Part shown: positions 50,685 through 59,919 of the stretch, piece by piece
Layout of the letters: each line of letters opens with the position of its first letter
Position numbering within the stretch: position 1 is the stretch's first letter
NCBI GenBank assembly: GCA_964496575.1
Contig: CAZCAC010000002.1
Location: 62,001-126,000 of the forward strand
Reading direction: 5' to 3'
DNA: 64,000 bases
Source: CAZCAC01 sp964496575
Lineage (GTDB): Bacteria > Planctomycetota > UBA1135 > GCA-002686595
Position numbers and translations under genes: made by a program
Notes under the pieces: generated by a model
What the model was told of the DNA's origin: nothing
Database searches by the model: none
Seen by the model: only the letters and a program-made list of their open reading frames with translations

Positions 50685-52499
50685 TCAGTGCCCGAAGAGC
50701 GATCCGAGGTCGTTCGCCCCGAGCCACTGCTCGAGTGACTCCGGGCCGAGCTCGTCGAGCCTCGGGAGCTCGAAGACGTGTCGCAGGCCGCTACGCAGGG
50801 CCAGCGTCTCACGATTGGACGGATGCGGTTCACCGACCAGGAAGAGGGCGCGCGGCTCCAGGCGACGAGCGCGCAGCGCCTCGAGGGTCAGCAGCGTGTG
50901 GTTCAACGTGCCCAGGCCCGAGCGCGCGACCAGGACCAGGTCCGGTCGCTCGCGCGCCAGCCAGTCGGCCTGCGTCAGGCGGTCGTCGTAGGGGACGAGC
51001 AGGCCGCCGGCGAGCTCGACCAGCAGCGCGCCGCCCGCGCACTCGGCGCGCAAGGAAGCGAGTCGTTGTTCGAGCTTCGCGAGCTCCACTCTTCCGCCAG
51101 CGTCCGCCGCCGCCTCGTGCGGGGAGGCGGGCAGCGGGAAGTGGTAGCTCGGTTCGGCGAACGCGGCGTTCGTGCCTTCGGCCAGCGTGCGCACCGTCTC
51201 CGTGTCGCTGTCGTCGCCGGTCTGCACCGCCTTCCAGTACGTCACCTCGCCTCGCTTCGCCGCGGCGCGGACCAGCAGCGCGCTGACCACCGTCTTGCCG
51301 ATCTCGGTATCGGTGCCGACCACGAAGAGCGGCTTCGCGCGATGCGGCGGCGCGACCTCCGCCACGACCCGGGTGACGCGTCGCGACTCGAGCGAGTCCG
51401 CCAGTCGATCGACCTCTTCGGGGGTGTTGTGCGAGTGCAGCACACAGCGCAACCGCGCGGTGCCCTCGGGCACGGTGGGGGGGCGTACCGCGCGCACTTC
51501 CAGCCCTTCGTTCGCGAGGCGCGCGGCAGCCTCCATCGCCGCGGTGTTCTCGCCGATGACGATCGGCACGATCGCCGCTTCTGGCGTGGCGACTCCGAGC
51601 CGGCCCGCGAGGCGCTCCCCGAGCCCCCGCAGCTTCGCCCGCTCTTCCTCCGCGCCACGAGCCAGTCCCACCGCCGCGATCAGTGCGCCGGCCAGCGCCG
51701 GCGAGATCCCGGTCGAGTAGATGAAGGTCCGCGCGCGCTGTGAGACGAGCTCCCGCAAGGTCGCCGAGCCGACCACCAGACCCCCCGCCAGCCCCAGCGC
51801 CTTGCCGCCGGTCACCACCCGCGCGGCGAGGCGCGACTCGCCACACCCCGAAGCGCGAGCCGCCGCCCACGCCCCCGCGCCCTGGGGGCCGACCACGCCC
51901 GAAGCGTGCGCCTCGTCGACCAGGAGCCAGGCGTCGTACGCCTCGCACAGTCGGTGCAGCTCGGCGAGCGGCGCGAGGTCGCCGTCCATCGAGAAGACCC
52001 CTTCGGTGACCACCAGCCGCCGCCGCGCGCCGGCCGCGCCGCGCAGGAGGAGCTCGAGGTGCTCGAGGTCGCCGTGCCGGAAGACCCGCCGCTCCGCCCG
52101 CGTGAGGCGCGCGGCGTCGATCAGCGAGGCGTGGTTCAGCGCGTCGGAGAAGATCACGTCGCCGCGCGAGGCGAGCGAGGTGATCGCGCCGAGGTTGGCC
52201 TGGTAGCCGCTCGCGAAGAGCAGCGCCGCCTCCGCGCCGAGCCACCCGGCGACCGCGGCCTCGGCCTTCTCGTCGAGCGTCGAGCCCCCGCCGAGCAACC
52301 GCGAGGCCCGCGCGCCGGCTCCGTGGGCCTCCAGCGCCGCTCGCGCGGCCGCGATCAGCTCGGGATGTCGGGCCAGCCCGAGGTAGTCGTTGCTGGTGAA
52401 ATCGATGCGCCCGGGCAAGAGCGACAGCGCCCGCCCGAGCCCTGCGGCCTCGAGCGCGTCCAGGTCGGCGCGCAGCCTCTCATCCAGCGAAGCGGACAC
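50685..52499 (-). CDS. bioF-bioD: Fused 8-amino-7-oxononanoate synthase / dethiobiotin synthetase
   Basis: 604 aa from GTG 52499 (GAGGT upstream, 8 nt after the bioB stop). Residues 1-385 are BioF, a PLP enzyme with K233 in VVTGGKALGLAGG, the DEAHASGVVG motif and LLGGGSTLDEKAE; it condenses pimeloyl thioester with alanine. Residues 388-604 are BioD, with P-loop GTDTEIGKT (395-403) and VELAGGLLVPYDD; it closes the ureido ring with CO2 and ATP. Fusion of two non-consecutive steps is unusual. The BioD half is complete in its visible motifs. Confidence 0.95.
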   Translation of the reverse strand: MSASLDERLRADLDALEAAGLGRALSLLPGRIDFTSNDYLGLARHPELIAAARAALEAHGAGARASRLLGGGSTLDEKAEAAVAGWLGAEAALLFASGYQANLGAITSLASRGDVIFSDALNHASLIDAARLTRAERRVFRHGDLEHLELLLRGAAGARRRLVVTEGVFSMDGDLAPLAELHRLCEAYDAWLLVDEAHASGVVGPQGAGAWAAARASGCGESRLAARVVTGGKALGLAGGLVVGSATLRELVSQRARTFIYSTGISPALAGALIAAVGLARGAEEERAKLRGLGERLAGRLGVATPEAAIVPIVIGENTAAMEAAARLANEGLEVRAVRPPTVPEGTARLRCVLHSHNTPEEVDRLADSLESRRVTRVVAEVAPPHRAKPLFVVGTDTEIGKTVVSALLVRAAAKRGEVTYWKAVQTGDDSDTETVRTLAEGTNAAFAEPSYHFPLPASPHEAAADAGGRVELAKLEQRLASLRAECAGGALLVELAGGLLVPYDDRLTQADWLARERPDLVLVARSGLGTLNHTLLTLEALRARRLEPRALFLVGEPHPSNRETLALRSGLRHVFELPRLDELGPESLEQWLGANDLGSLFGH

Positions 52500-52506
52500 G
52501 TCGACC

Positions 52507-53490
52507 TCAGCGCGAGGAACCCGGCTTCAGCCCGAGTTTCTCGAAGAGAGCCGCGTCGCTGCTCTCGCCAGCGTTGGGCGTGGTCAACAGCTCGTCACCG
52601 ACGAACACGGAGTTCGCCCCGGCGAGGAAGCAGAGCGTCTGCGCCTCCTCGCTCATCTCCGCGCGCCCCGCGCTGAGGCGGATGTCGGATCGAGGCATCA
52701 GGATCCGCGCGGCGGCGACCGCGGCGACGAGCTCGCTCCAGTCGACGGGGTCGTTCTCCGCCATCGGCGTGCCCTCGATCGGCACCAACGCGTTGATCGG
52801 CACGCTCTCCGGCGGCGGGTCGAGGTTCGCGAGCTCGAACAAGAGCTCCGCGCGCCCGCGCAGGTCTTCGCCCAGCCCGAGGATCCCCCCCGAGCAGACG
52901 TCGATCCCCGCCTCGCGCACCGTCTTCAGCGTCTCCAGACGATCGTCGAAGCTGTGCGTGCTGACCACCTCGTCGTAATGGCTGCGCCCGGTGTCGAGGT
53001 TGTGGTTGTAGAAGTCGAGCCCGGCGTCCTTGAGGCGGGCGGCCTGGTGCTCCTCCAGCATGCCCAGGGTGACGCACGTCTCCAGACCCAGCGCCTTGAC
53101 CCGCCGGACCATCTCGACGACGCGGTCGAACTCCTCGCCGTCGCGCACCTCCCGCCAGGCGGCGCCCATGCAGAAGCGGTCCGCCCCGCCGGCCTTCGCC
53201 CGTTCCGCGGCCGCCACGGTCGCCTCGACCGACAGGAGCGATTCCCGCTCCGTCTCGGTCTTCGAGTGCCCGCTCTGCGAGCAGTAGCCGCAATCCTCCG
53301 AGCACCCGCCGGTCTTCACCGACAGGAGCTGGGAGCACTGGATCCGGTGCGGGTCGTGAAACTCGCGGTGGACGGTGGCCGCCTCGAAGACGAGGTCGAG
53401 GAGGGGGCGTTCGAGGAGACGGGTGATCTCCTCCAGCTGAAAACGGCGCACCGAGGGCGCCGCTTCCCGGGGGGGGTGGGTCGTGGACAT
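52507..53490 (-). CDS. bioB: Biotin synthase
   Basis: 327 aa from ATG 53490. The radical-SAM cluster motif is C63-x3-C67-x2-C70 (CSEDCGYC). The auxiliary [2Fe-2S] site ligands are expected in VCSGGILGLGED and at Arg in RLSAGRAEMSEE, both present. It inserts sulfur into dethiobiotin. It is the first gene of the operon and is followed with an 8-nt gap by bioF-bioD. No biotin-operator sequence was recognised in the 111-bp upstream region. Confidence 0.97.
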   Translation of the reverse strand: MSTTHPPREAAPSVRRFQLEEITRLLERPLLDLVFEAATVHREFHDPHRIQCSQLLSVKTGGCSEDCGYCSQSGHSKTETERESLLSVEATVAAAERAKAGGADRFCMGAAWREVRDGEEFDRVVEMVRRVKALGLETCVTLGMLEEHQAARLKDAGLDFYNHNLDTGRSHYDEVVSTHSFDDRLETLKTVREAGIDVCSGGILGLGEDLRGRAELLFELANLDPPPESVPINALVPIEGTPMAENDPVDWSELVAAVAAARILMPRSDIRLSAGRAEMSEEAQTLCFLAGANSVFVGDELLTTPNAGESSDAALFEKLGLKPGSSR

Positions 53491-53601
53491 GGCGCGGGAT
53501 TGTACGGAGTGCGCACCAAATGCGCCGCCCCCTCGGCGGCCCGGGCGGTTGAACTGCGCCGGGGCGAGCAGCCGGGGGGCGGCGTCTCTCTCTCCATCCT
53601 G

Positions 53602-54207
53602 CTACTGGTAGCTGTAGATCAACTCCACACGCATGGTCGCGGCTCCTTCGAAGAAGCTCTCCAGCGACCCGTAGCCGGTCAAGTCGAAGTCGATGAGTCC
53701 GACGAGGTCCAGGGTGAGGTTCTGGCCCGCCCCGAGATCGGTCCAGTCGCGGTCGGGGGGGAGATCCACCCCCAGGAGCTCCGCGAAGCTCATCTCCTCG
53801 GTCGTCCCCGAGGGGCCGGCGAAGTCCACCTCGTCGTCGAATCCGGGGAAGTGGTGGAACTTCTGCAGGTTGAGCGGGATCCCGAGGACCGATTCACCGT
53901 CCGGGCGCAGAACGGCGAAGCTCTCGCCCACCTGAGCCTGCGCGGAGCCGGGGAGGCTCGAGAGGTTCTCCACGCCGTAGCTGCTCTCCGTCTCGAGCCA
54001 CAGCTCGACCCGCACGCCCGTCAGCCGGCCTAGCTGGGTGGGGAAGCTGGGCAGCTGGATCGCCTCGCCGACCGCGAAGGTCGCCTCGTCGAAATGCAGC
54101 CGGACTCCGGCGCTGTGGCGCAGCTCCCCGCCGCGGGAGCCCACGGCCAGGGCGGAGGCGCCGGCGGTCAGGGCGACGAAGAGGGCAGTGAGGAAGCGCG
54201 CGGACAT
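53602..54207 (-). CDS. Secreted choice-of-anchor-E-like protein
   Basis: 201 aa from ATG 54207 (AAGGAG 8 nt upstream) with a signal peptide (MSARFLTALFVALTAGASAL). The body (IQLPSFPTQLGRLTGVRVEL, then TEEMSFAELLGVDLPPDRDW) matches the choice-of-anchor E type of secreted beta-sandwich proteins. Unlike relatives, it has no visible PEP-CTERM or other sorting tail, and it lacks the Cys-rich domain found elsewhere in this window. Confidence 0.75.
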   Translation of the reverse strand: MSARFLTALFVALTAGASALAVGSRGGELRHSAGVRLHFDEATFAVGEAIQLPSFPTQLGRLTGVRVELWLETESSYGVENLSSLPGSAQAQVGESFAVLRPDGESVLGIPLNLQKFHHFPGFDDEVDFAGPSGTTEEMSFAELLGVDLPPDRDWTDLGAGQNLTLDLVGLIDFDLTGYGSLESFFEGAATMRVELIYSYQ

Positions 54208-54316
54208 CTCGATCTCCTTCCGGTTCGATCTTCGGGGACGAGCGGGGAGGGGGAGGCCCCCTCGCTCCACTCCTGCAGAGCGTGAACCGTGGAGATCGAC
54301 GACAGCCTTTCCGGAA

Positions 54317-57300
54317 TTATTCTCCGCCGTCCTCGGCGATCGCCTCCTCGGCCGAGTTCGCTTCTCTTTCCCTGGGGAAGACGAAGCGCTGGTACAGGAC
54401 CGAGACGAACAGGAGCGAGAGCGCCAGCCCCGCGAGGGAGCCCACCCGGTACAGGCCGGCGAGGTCCCCGAGGTCGTGCAGGAAGACCTTGCCCAGGCTC
54501 AGGATCAGGAAGGCCAGGCTGAGCCAGCGCAGGCCCGACGAGTGGCGGACCATGCCCACCGCCAGGATCGCCAGGGCATAGAGGATCCAGACGATCGACA
54601 TCGTGAGGTCGCGGGCGGGGAAGTGGTCGAAGTCGATGTGCAGGAAATCGCGGGTCTCGAAGTGGACGTAGATCTGGAGGTTGATCCAGAGGAACAGCGC
54701 GACCGCGCCCACCAGCCCGACGGCGGTGGCGATCCAGGGTCTTTCACTGGCGTACGCCCCTCGCTCCCATTTGCGAGCTCGTACGACCTCCAGGGGACGG
54801 ATGAGCGCTGCGGCGACGAGTGCACCGGCCGCCGGGAGGATCGTCCCGTAGCTGGTCCAGTTCCACAGCAGGAGCTCGGCGTCGGGGTAGTACGGGAAGC
54901 GGGCGCACCCGACGACGACGCCGAAGGTCGCGACGACGAAGCTGGCCAGGCAGGCGAACTTGATCACCGGGTGGTCGCGCCAGCGCCACAGGAGCGCCAG
55001 CCCCAGACCCAGGAGCGAGGTGGTGACGACGAAGACCTCGTGATCGACAGCCCTGGCGAACAGGAGCGATCCAAGGAAGACGCAAATGGCGCCGAACCAC
55101 CGCTGGGCGACGTGGCGCACAGCCTCGAGTCGCGGACCGAACGGGGCGATCGCCCCCAGCCCCACCGCCGCCAGCATTCCGAGCGCGAGCGGGGTCCAGA
55201 AGGGGTGCTCGCTGTCGAAGTGCGCGTGGAACAGCCGCTCGACCAGCGGGAAGGCGAGCAGGGGCACCACCGCGGCCGCCCGCCAGGCGGTTCCCGTCTC
55301 GCTCAGGCGCTTCTGGAAGAGGAACACCCAGGCGATCAGCACCGCGGTGCCCCCGAGCTCGAAGAGCACCAGCTCGCCGGCCATCGACGCCGACTCGTCG
55401 TCTCGGAAGAGATGCCCGAGCCACTCGGTGTGCACGAAGAAGAGCAGCAGCACCGAGACCAGGTACCAGTGCCCCCGACCGACCGCGACGGAAGGCAAGG
55501 AGAGCAGGAGGGCCAGGCCGAGGGTCCCGCCCAGGATCACCGGGGGGAAGGCCTCGCGGAACGGTTCGCCCTGGGGCAGGGCGAAGAGCAGAGGAACGAG
55601 GAAGGCGCCGGCGGCGTGCCAGCTCCAGCTCGACTCCCGCAGCGCCTCGACGCGCCGCCCCCGCCAGGCGAGGCCCATCAGGAACAGCGCCGATGCGACG
55701 ATCCAGAGGAAGGTGACCGCGATCCCGGGGAAGGACTCCCAGGTGGAGGACTCGGGCAGGTGGATCGCCAGGGTGAAGCCCGCCGCCGCGCCGCCGATCC
55801 CGCGCAGGATCCCCGAGCCGGAGTGGGCCCCCTGGAAGTGCAGCAGCACGGCGAGCCCCAGCGCGCCGACCAGCCACGCCCAGGACGGCTGGTCGCTGGC
55901 GATCCCCGCCGCGATCGGGAGCATCGCGGCGAGGCCCACCGCGGTCAGCGCCGGGGCGATCGGAGCGCTCCACGACCAGCGCTTGAAGGTGAGCACCGCG
56001 GGTGGCTCGCCGCCGCGCCGGAACCAGAGGTCCAGCCCCTGGAAGACCGCCGCCAGGCCGAGGACCGAGAGGTTCAGATCCCAGAGCTGCTCCGTGCGCC
56101 AGCCGTGCCGGGCCAGCCACGTGGCCACGATGGCCAGCGCACCGGCAGCCGCGCCGGTTCCCAGCCACGCCGCGTCGCGGGCGCGCCCGATCCAGATCGC
56201 TCCCCCGGCCAGCGAGGCGACGAGGATCGCCAGCGGCCAGAGCTCGGCCCCGAAGTCGACCTGGCTGGCGAAGTAGGTCGCGAAGGCGAAGGGCAGGAGT
56301 AGGGCCCCGGCCTGGCTGATGAACCAGCGGCGCTTGTGCTCCTCACCGGAGCGCTGCCCCATCGCCGCGAAGACCAGCGCGAAGACTCCGAGGGAGACGA
56401 GCGCCAGCGGGAAGAACTCGGCGTCGAGGTCGCGGGCGGTCCAGACCAGCTCGACCACGAAGGTGCCGAGGACTCCGAGCAGGCCCAGGCTCGGCCAGCG
56501 CATCCGCTGCCCCACCGCCAGGAGCCCCAGGTCGAGCAGCAGGAGGTAGCCGAAGAGCCCGATCGGGTGGTCGTGCTGGATCGAGAGGAGGAGTGGCGTG
56601 GCGAAGCCGCCGACCAGCCCTAGGATCGCCACCAGCTGGGAGCGGTGGCGGATCGACAGCGCCGCACAGCCGGCGGTGATGATCGCCATCAGGGGCAGCG
56701 CGGCCAGCGCGGAGAGGAACTCGTAGAGGCGGTAGGAGGCCCAGGTCGAGGCGTAGAGGATGACCACACCCCCTGCGGCAGTCGCGGCGGGGGTGAAGCG
56801 GAAGCGCCTGGCGCGCAACCACTCGGCGGCCCCGATCGCGGCCAGGCCGACCAGTCCGCCCGTGATCACGCGGGTGCGGGGCGTGATCCAGCCCTGCTCG
56901 AAGGCGTGCTTGAAGAAGAGCAGCCCGGCCAGCGCCAGCACCAGGCCGCCGACCGCGGCGGCGCCGCGAACGCCGATCCAGCGCTCCCATTCGATCCGCG
57001 GCCGCTCCACCGGGGGCAGAGGCCTCTTCACCGGCCGGGGAGGGGGGGCCGTGGGGACCGGGCCCTCGGTGGACGCCGGGGGGGCGGGGCTCGGCTCCGG
57101 CGGCTCCACCGGCTCCGCTGGCGCGGTGGGCGCGGGCGCGGGGGCGGCGGCCGCCGGCTGCTCCTTGCGGAAGACCTCGGGGGCCCGCGCCGCCGGAGAC
57201 GCCGGCTTCTCCTCGACCGGAGCTCGATCCCGGTACAGGCGATCCAGCGCCTTCTCGGCAGCCTTCAGGCGTCGTTCGAAGTCCCGCAGCCTCCCGGTCC

Positions 57301-57385
57301 GGCGCAGGGCGATCAGGGCCAGGATGGGGGCCAGCACGACAGCGACGGCGAGTGCCAGGGCGACGAGCGTGAGGAATTCTTCCAT
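54317..57385 (-). CDS. DUF2339 polytopic membrane protein
   Basis: 1022 aa from ATG 57385. An N-terminal membrane segment and coiled-coil stretch (RDFERRLKAAEKALDRLYRD) is followed by a Pro/Ala-rich linker and the DUF2339 signature (WIGVRGAAAVGGLVLALAGL, FFKHAFEQGWITP). More than 20 membrane segments continue to the C-terminus. Family members are very large inner-membrane proteins of unknown function. It is transcribed towards the choice-of-anchor gene. Confidence 0.9.
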   Translation of the reverse strand: MEEFLTLVALALAVAVVLAPILALIALRRTGRLRDFERRLKAAEKALDRLYRDRAPVEEKPASPAARAPEVFRKEQPAAAAPAPAPTAPAEPVEPPEPSPAPPASTEGPVPTAPPPRPVKRPLPPVERPRIEWERWIGVRGAAAVGGLVLALAGLLFFKHAFEQGWITPRTRVITGGLVGLAAIGAAEWLRARRFRFTPAATAAGGVVILYASTWASYRLYEFLSALAALPLMAIITAGCAALSIRHRSQLVAILGLVGGFATPLLLSIQHDHPIGLFGYLLLLDLGLLAVGQRMRWPSLGLLGVLGTFVVELVWTARDLDAEFFPLALVSLGVFALVFAAMGQRSGEEHKRRWFISQAGALLLPFAFATYFASQVDFGAELWPLAILVASLAGGAIWIGRARDAAWLGTGAAAGALAIVATWLARHGWRTEQLWDLNLSVLGLAAVFQGLDLWFRRGGEPPAVLTFKRWSWSAPIAPALTAVGLAAMLPIAAGIASDQPSWAWLVGALGLAVLLHFQGAHSGSGILRGIGGAAAGFTLAIHLPESSTWESFPGIAVTFLWIVASALFLMGLAWRGRRVEALRESSWSWHAAGAFLVPLLFALPQGEPFREAFPPVILGGTLGLALLLSLPSVAVGRGHWYLVSVLLLFFVHTEWLGHLFRDDESASMAGELVLFELGGTAVLIAWVFLFQKRLSETGTAWRAAAVVPLLAFPLVERLFHAHFDSEHPFWTPLALGMLAAVGLGAIAPFGPRLEAVRHVAQRWFGAICVFLGSLLFARAVDHEVFVVTTSLLGLGLALLWRWRDHPVIKFACLASFVVATFGVVVGCARFPYYPDAELLLWNWTSYGTILPAAGALVAAALIRPLEVVRARKWERGAYASERPWIATAVGLVGAVALFLWINLQIYVHFETRDFLHIDFDHFPARDLTMSIVWILYALAILAVGMVRHSSGLRWLSLAFLILSLGKVFLHDLGDLAGLYRVGSLAGLALSLLFVSVLYQRFVFPREREANSAEEAIAEDGGE

Positions 57386-57820
57386 GGATTCTTCTGGGGT
57401 CCGGCGCGCTTCTCCGGAGCCATTGAGCCGGGATCGGGGGCAAAAGGCCACTCCTCTTCCCCGGATCAGGTCAACAAGCGTCGCTTATTGACATGTCCAC
57501 CTTGACTTGCAGGTAGAGGTAGTGGCCCCTCTCGGAATCCCTCTCGGAATCCGATTGGACCGCCGATCTGGCGAAGTTACAGGCATATAGAAGAATGACC
57601 TATCGACACTCGACTTGTGCGATTCCCGAGTCTGGGATAGTCTTCTATGAGACCCCCACCCGACTCCAGCTCTGGGACGCGGTCCGGCACCCCCCGGGTC
57701 GCGCCATGTTGCATCGGAGGCGAGTCGATCCCAATCCAGGCCGAGCCCGTGAACACCCCCTTCGCGAGCCGGTCGTCCCCCGTATGACGCCGGGCCGGTG
57801 AGGCCCAACAAGGAGATTCA
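57386..57820. other. Divergent intergenic region (435 bp)
   Basis: The region lies between the DUF2339 gene (minus) and a small secreted-peptide gene (plus). A short direct repeat, CTCTCGGAATCC, occurs twice near 57534-57556. TTGTGC at 57615-57620 with TAGTCT at 57638-57643 (17-bp spacer) is a weak candidate promoter for the plus genes. No convincing gene is seen. Confidence 0.4.
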
Positions 57821-58054
57821 ATGTCGATGGCCACACTCCGTAGGAGGATCTCGCTCATCGGATTTGCCCTCTTCGCCATGGGCGCCTCCGTTGTCGCCGT
57901 GACCGCTGGGACTCCGAGCTCGGAGCCACAACAGCGACCGGCCGCTGCGAACTCCGATACCGAGCTTCCTTCTCCCGTGCCCGCTCAGCCCACCGGCGAG
58001 CTCGGGTCCGGTCACCAGCTGGTCACCCCCCCGGTGGCCAACCCCCATCGCTAG
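57821..58054 (+). CDS. Small secreted peptide
   Basis: 77 aa from ATG 57821 with a clear AAGGAG site. A signal peptide (ISLIGFALFAMGASVVAVTA) leaves a mature peptide of about 47 residues rich in Pro, Ser and Gln (AQPTGELGSGHQLVTPPVA). No homology recognised. The next gene starts 10 nt downstream with its own AGGAGG, so the peptide and the beta-helix protein are one transcript and may work together. Confidence 0.75.
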   Translation: MSMATLRRRISLIGFALFAMGASVVAVTAGTPSSEPQQRPAAANSDTELPSPVPAQPTGELGSGHQLVTPPVANPHR

Positions 58055-58064
58055 GAGGTTCCCC

Positions 58065-59813
58065 ATGAAACTCTCCAACGCGATCCGCCAGGCGGTCCTG
58101 TACGGCGTCTCCGGCGCCCTTCTCTCCAGCGTCGCCTCGGCCGCGGTGATCACCGTCGATCCCGGTGGCTCCGGCGACTACACGACGATCCAGGAGGCGA
58201 TCGACAACGCCAGCCCCGGCGACGAGATCCTCGTGGCCCAGGCGGTCTACTACGAGGACCTCATCATCGACGTCTCGGTCACCCTCACCGGGGCCGGGAT
58301 GGGCCTTGCCATCGTCAAGCCCGCGACCTCGAATGAAGGTACGGGGTTTGGTTCTCAGGTCGAGACCACCACCTGGATGGCGCGCATCCAGGCGGATGAC
58401 GTGACCATCACCGGGTTCACCTTCAACGGGGACAGCCCCTTGCTTCCCGGGCCGATCGATGCCCGTGGCGGCATCATCACCGACTACTCCGTCGGGACCT
58501 TCAGCGGCATCGAGGTGTCCAACTGCGGCGTGCGCAACGTCCTCTACCGCGGCATCTACATGGCCGCCGGCGGAACCGGACACCGCGTCGCGTTCTGCGC
58601 GGTCACCAACGTCAAGGGAATGACCCTCGACTCGGTCGGGATCTTCTTCTACGGCGCCGTCGGCGAGGCCGTCGGCTGCGTGGTCGACGACTGTTCGATC
58701 GGCATCGGCTACCAGGCGGGTGGCGGCGGCCTCTTCAGCGACAACCGGGTCATGAACTGCGACCTGGGCGTCCTGGCCAACGGGAGCACCTCCCCGGTGA
58801 CCTTCCTCAACAACGTCATCACCTTCTCCGACCAGGGAATGCAGGTGATCGCGGTCAACACCGCGGTGAGTGTCCAGGACAACGTCGCGATGGGCTGCCT
58901 CTCGGGCCTGACCCTGTACGGACTCGGCACCGGGAGCATCTCGGTCGACGGGAACACCCTCGACGGAGTCAGCGCAGCCGGCGCCTACGGGATCTACGCC
59001 AGCACCAACGTCTCTCCCTGGGGCTTCGGAGATCTGACCTTCACGGCGACGAACAACAGCTTCGCCAACAACGACGTCGCGGTGAACCTCGCCGAGAACG
59101 GCGTCAACCTGTGGCCGGTCCTTTCCGCCGACTTCTCGAGTGGCGCCGGGAGCGCCAATACCTTCAGCGGCAGCCTCAGCTACAACATGTTCCTCGAGCT
59201 CTGCGACGACGACGTCCCGGCCTCAGGCAACGACTGGGGAACCCTGTCCCTGCCGGCGATCGAGAACGGCATCCACCACCAGGTCGACGATCCGGCCCTC
59301 GGGCTGGTCGATTTCAGCAACCCCGTTGGCTCTCCGGGCGTTCCCTACTGCTTCGGTGACGGCAGCGGCACGCCCTGCCCCTGCAGCAACGACAACGACG
59401 GTTCGCTGTCCGAGGCCGGGTGCGCGAACGGTCAGTACGCCTCCGGGGCGCGCCTGACCGCCAGCGGCGTGGCCAGCCTCTCCGCCGACACCCTGGTACT
59501 GCACGGTGAGAACACCGAGAACAGCCAGAGCGGCCTCTACTTCCAGGCCAACAACGACCTCTCCCCGGGCAGCCTCTGGGGCGACGGTCTGCGCTGCGCC
59601 GGCGGCTCGCTGAAGCGTCTCGGCGTCCGCTTCTCCGACGCGACCGGTTACTCCGACACCTCCGCGTGGGCCACGTCGATCTCGGTCAGGGCCGGCAACA
59701 TCCTGGCGGGTGACACCAAGTACTACCAGCTGTGGTACCGCAACCCGTTCAACTCGCCCTGCGGTTCCGATTTCAACGCCAGCAACGGCGTGGCCGTCCT
59801 GTGGGCGCCGTGA
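58065..59813 (+). CDS. Secreted right-handed parallel beta-helix protein with Cys-rich C-terminal domain
   Basis: 582 aa from ATG 58065 (AGGAGG upstream) with a signal peptide (QAVLYGVSGALLSSVASA). Residues 28-420 show pectin-lyase-like beta-helix features (GSGDYTTIQEAIDNASPGDE, ILVAQAVYYEDLIIDVSVTL, repeated coils of about 22 aa). The terminal domain is residues 428-582 (59346-59810), ending VLWAP. It may bind or cleave polysaccharide; no catalytic triad could be assigned. Confidence 0.88.
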   Translation: MKLSNAIRQAVLYGVSGALLSSVASAAVITVDPGGSGDYTTIQEAIDNASPGDEILVAQAVYYEDLIIDVSVTLTGAGMGLAIVKPATSNEGTGFGSQVETTTWMARIQADDVTITGFTFNGDSPLLPGPIDARGGIITDYSVGTFSGIEVSNCGVRNVLYRGIYMAAGGTGHRVAFCAVTNVKGMTLDSVGIFFYGAVGEAVGCVVDDCSIGIGYQAGGGGLFSDNRVMNCDLGVLANGSTSPVTFLNNVITFSDQGMQVIAVNTAVSVQDNVAMGCLSGLTLYGLGTGSISVDGNTLDGVSAAGAYGIYASTNVSPWGFGDLTFTATNNSFANNDVAVNLAENGVNLWPVLSADFSSGAGSANTFSGSLSYNMFLELCDDDVPASGNDWGTLSLPAIENGIHHQVDDPALGLVDFSNPVGSPGVPYCFGDGSGTPCPCSNDNDGSLSEAGCANGQYASGARLTASGVASLSADTLVLHGENTENSQSGLYFQANNDLSPGSLWGDGLRCAGGSLKRLGVRFSDATGYSDTSAWATSISVRAGNILAGDTKYYQLWYRNPFNSPCGSDFNASNGVAVLWAP

Positions 59814-59863
59814 TGTGAGCGGTTCGTCGACTGCCGATCGACGAGCCACCTCCAGTTCCAAGC

Positions 59864-59897
59864 AAGCCGGTCGCGGTCGCTCCGCGGCCGGTTTCTT
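59864..59897 (+). terminator. Intrinsic terminator of the beta-helix gene
   Basis: A 10-bp stem with one G-U pair (59867-59876 with 59882-59891), loop TCGCT-like, followed by TTTCTTC. It lies about 50 nt past the stop codon. Confidence 0.7.
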
Positions 59898-59919
59898 CGT
59901 GGCGGCAGGGGGACAGCGC

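Noticed and set aside
53491..53601. Biotin operator (BirA-type palindrome) before bioB
   Set aside because: No TTGTAAAC/GTTTACAA-like sequence is visible in this interval.
54038..56302. 754-codon plus-strand frame over the DUF2339 gene
   Set aside because: Gln/Arg/Glu-rich low-complexity antisense of a hydrophobic membrane protein; no known domain.
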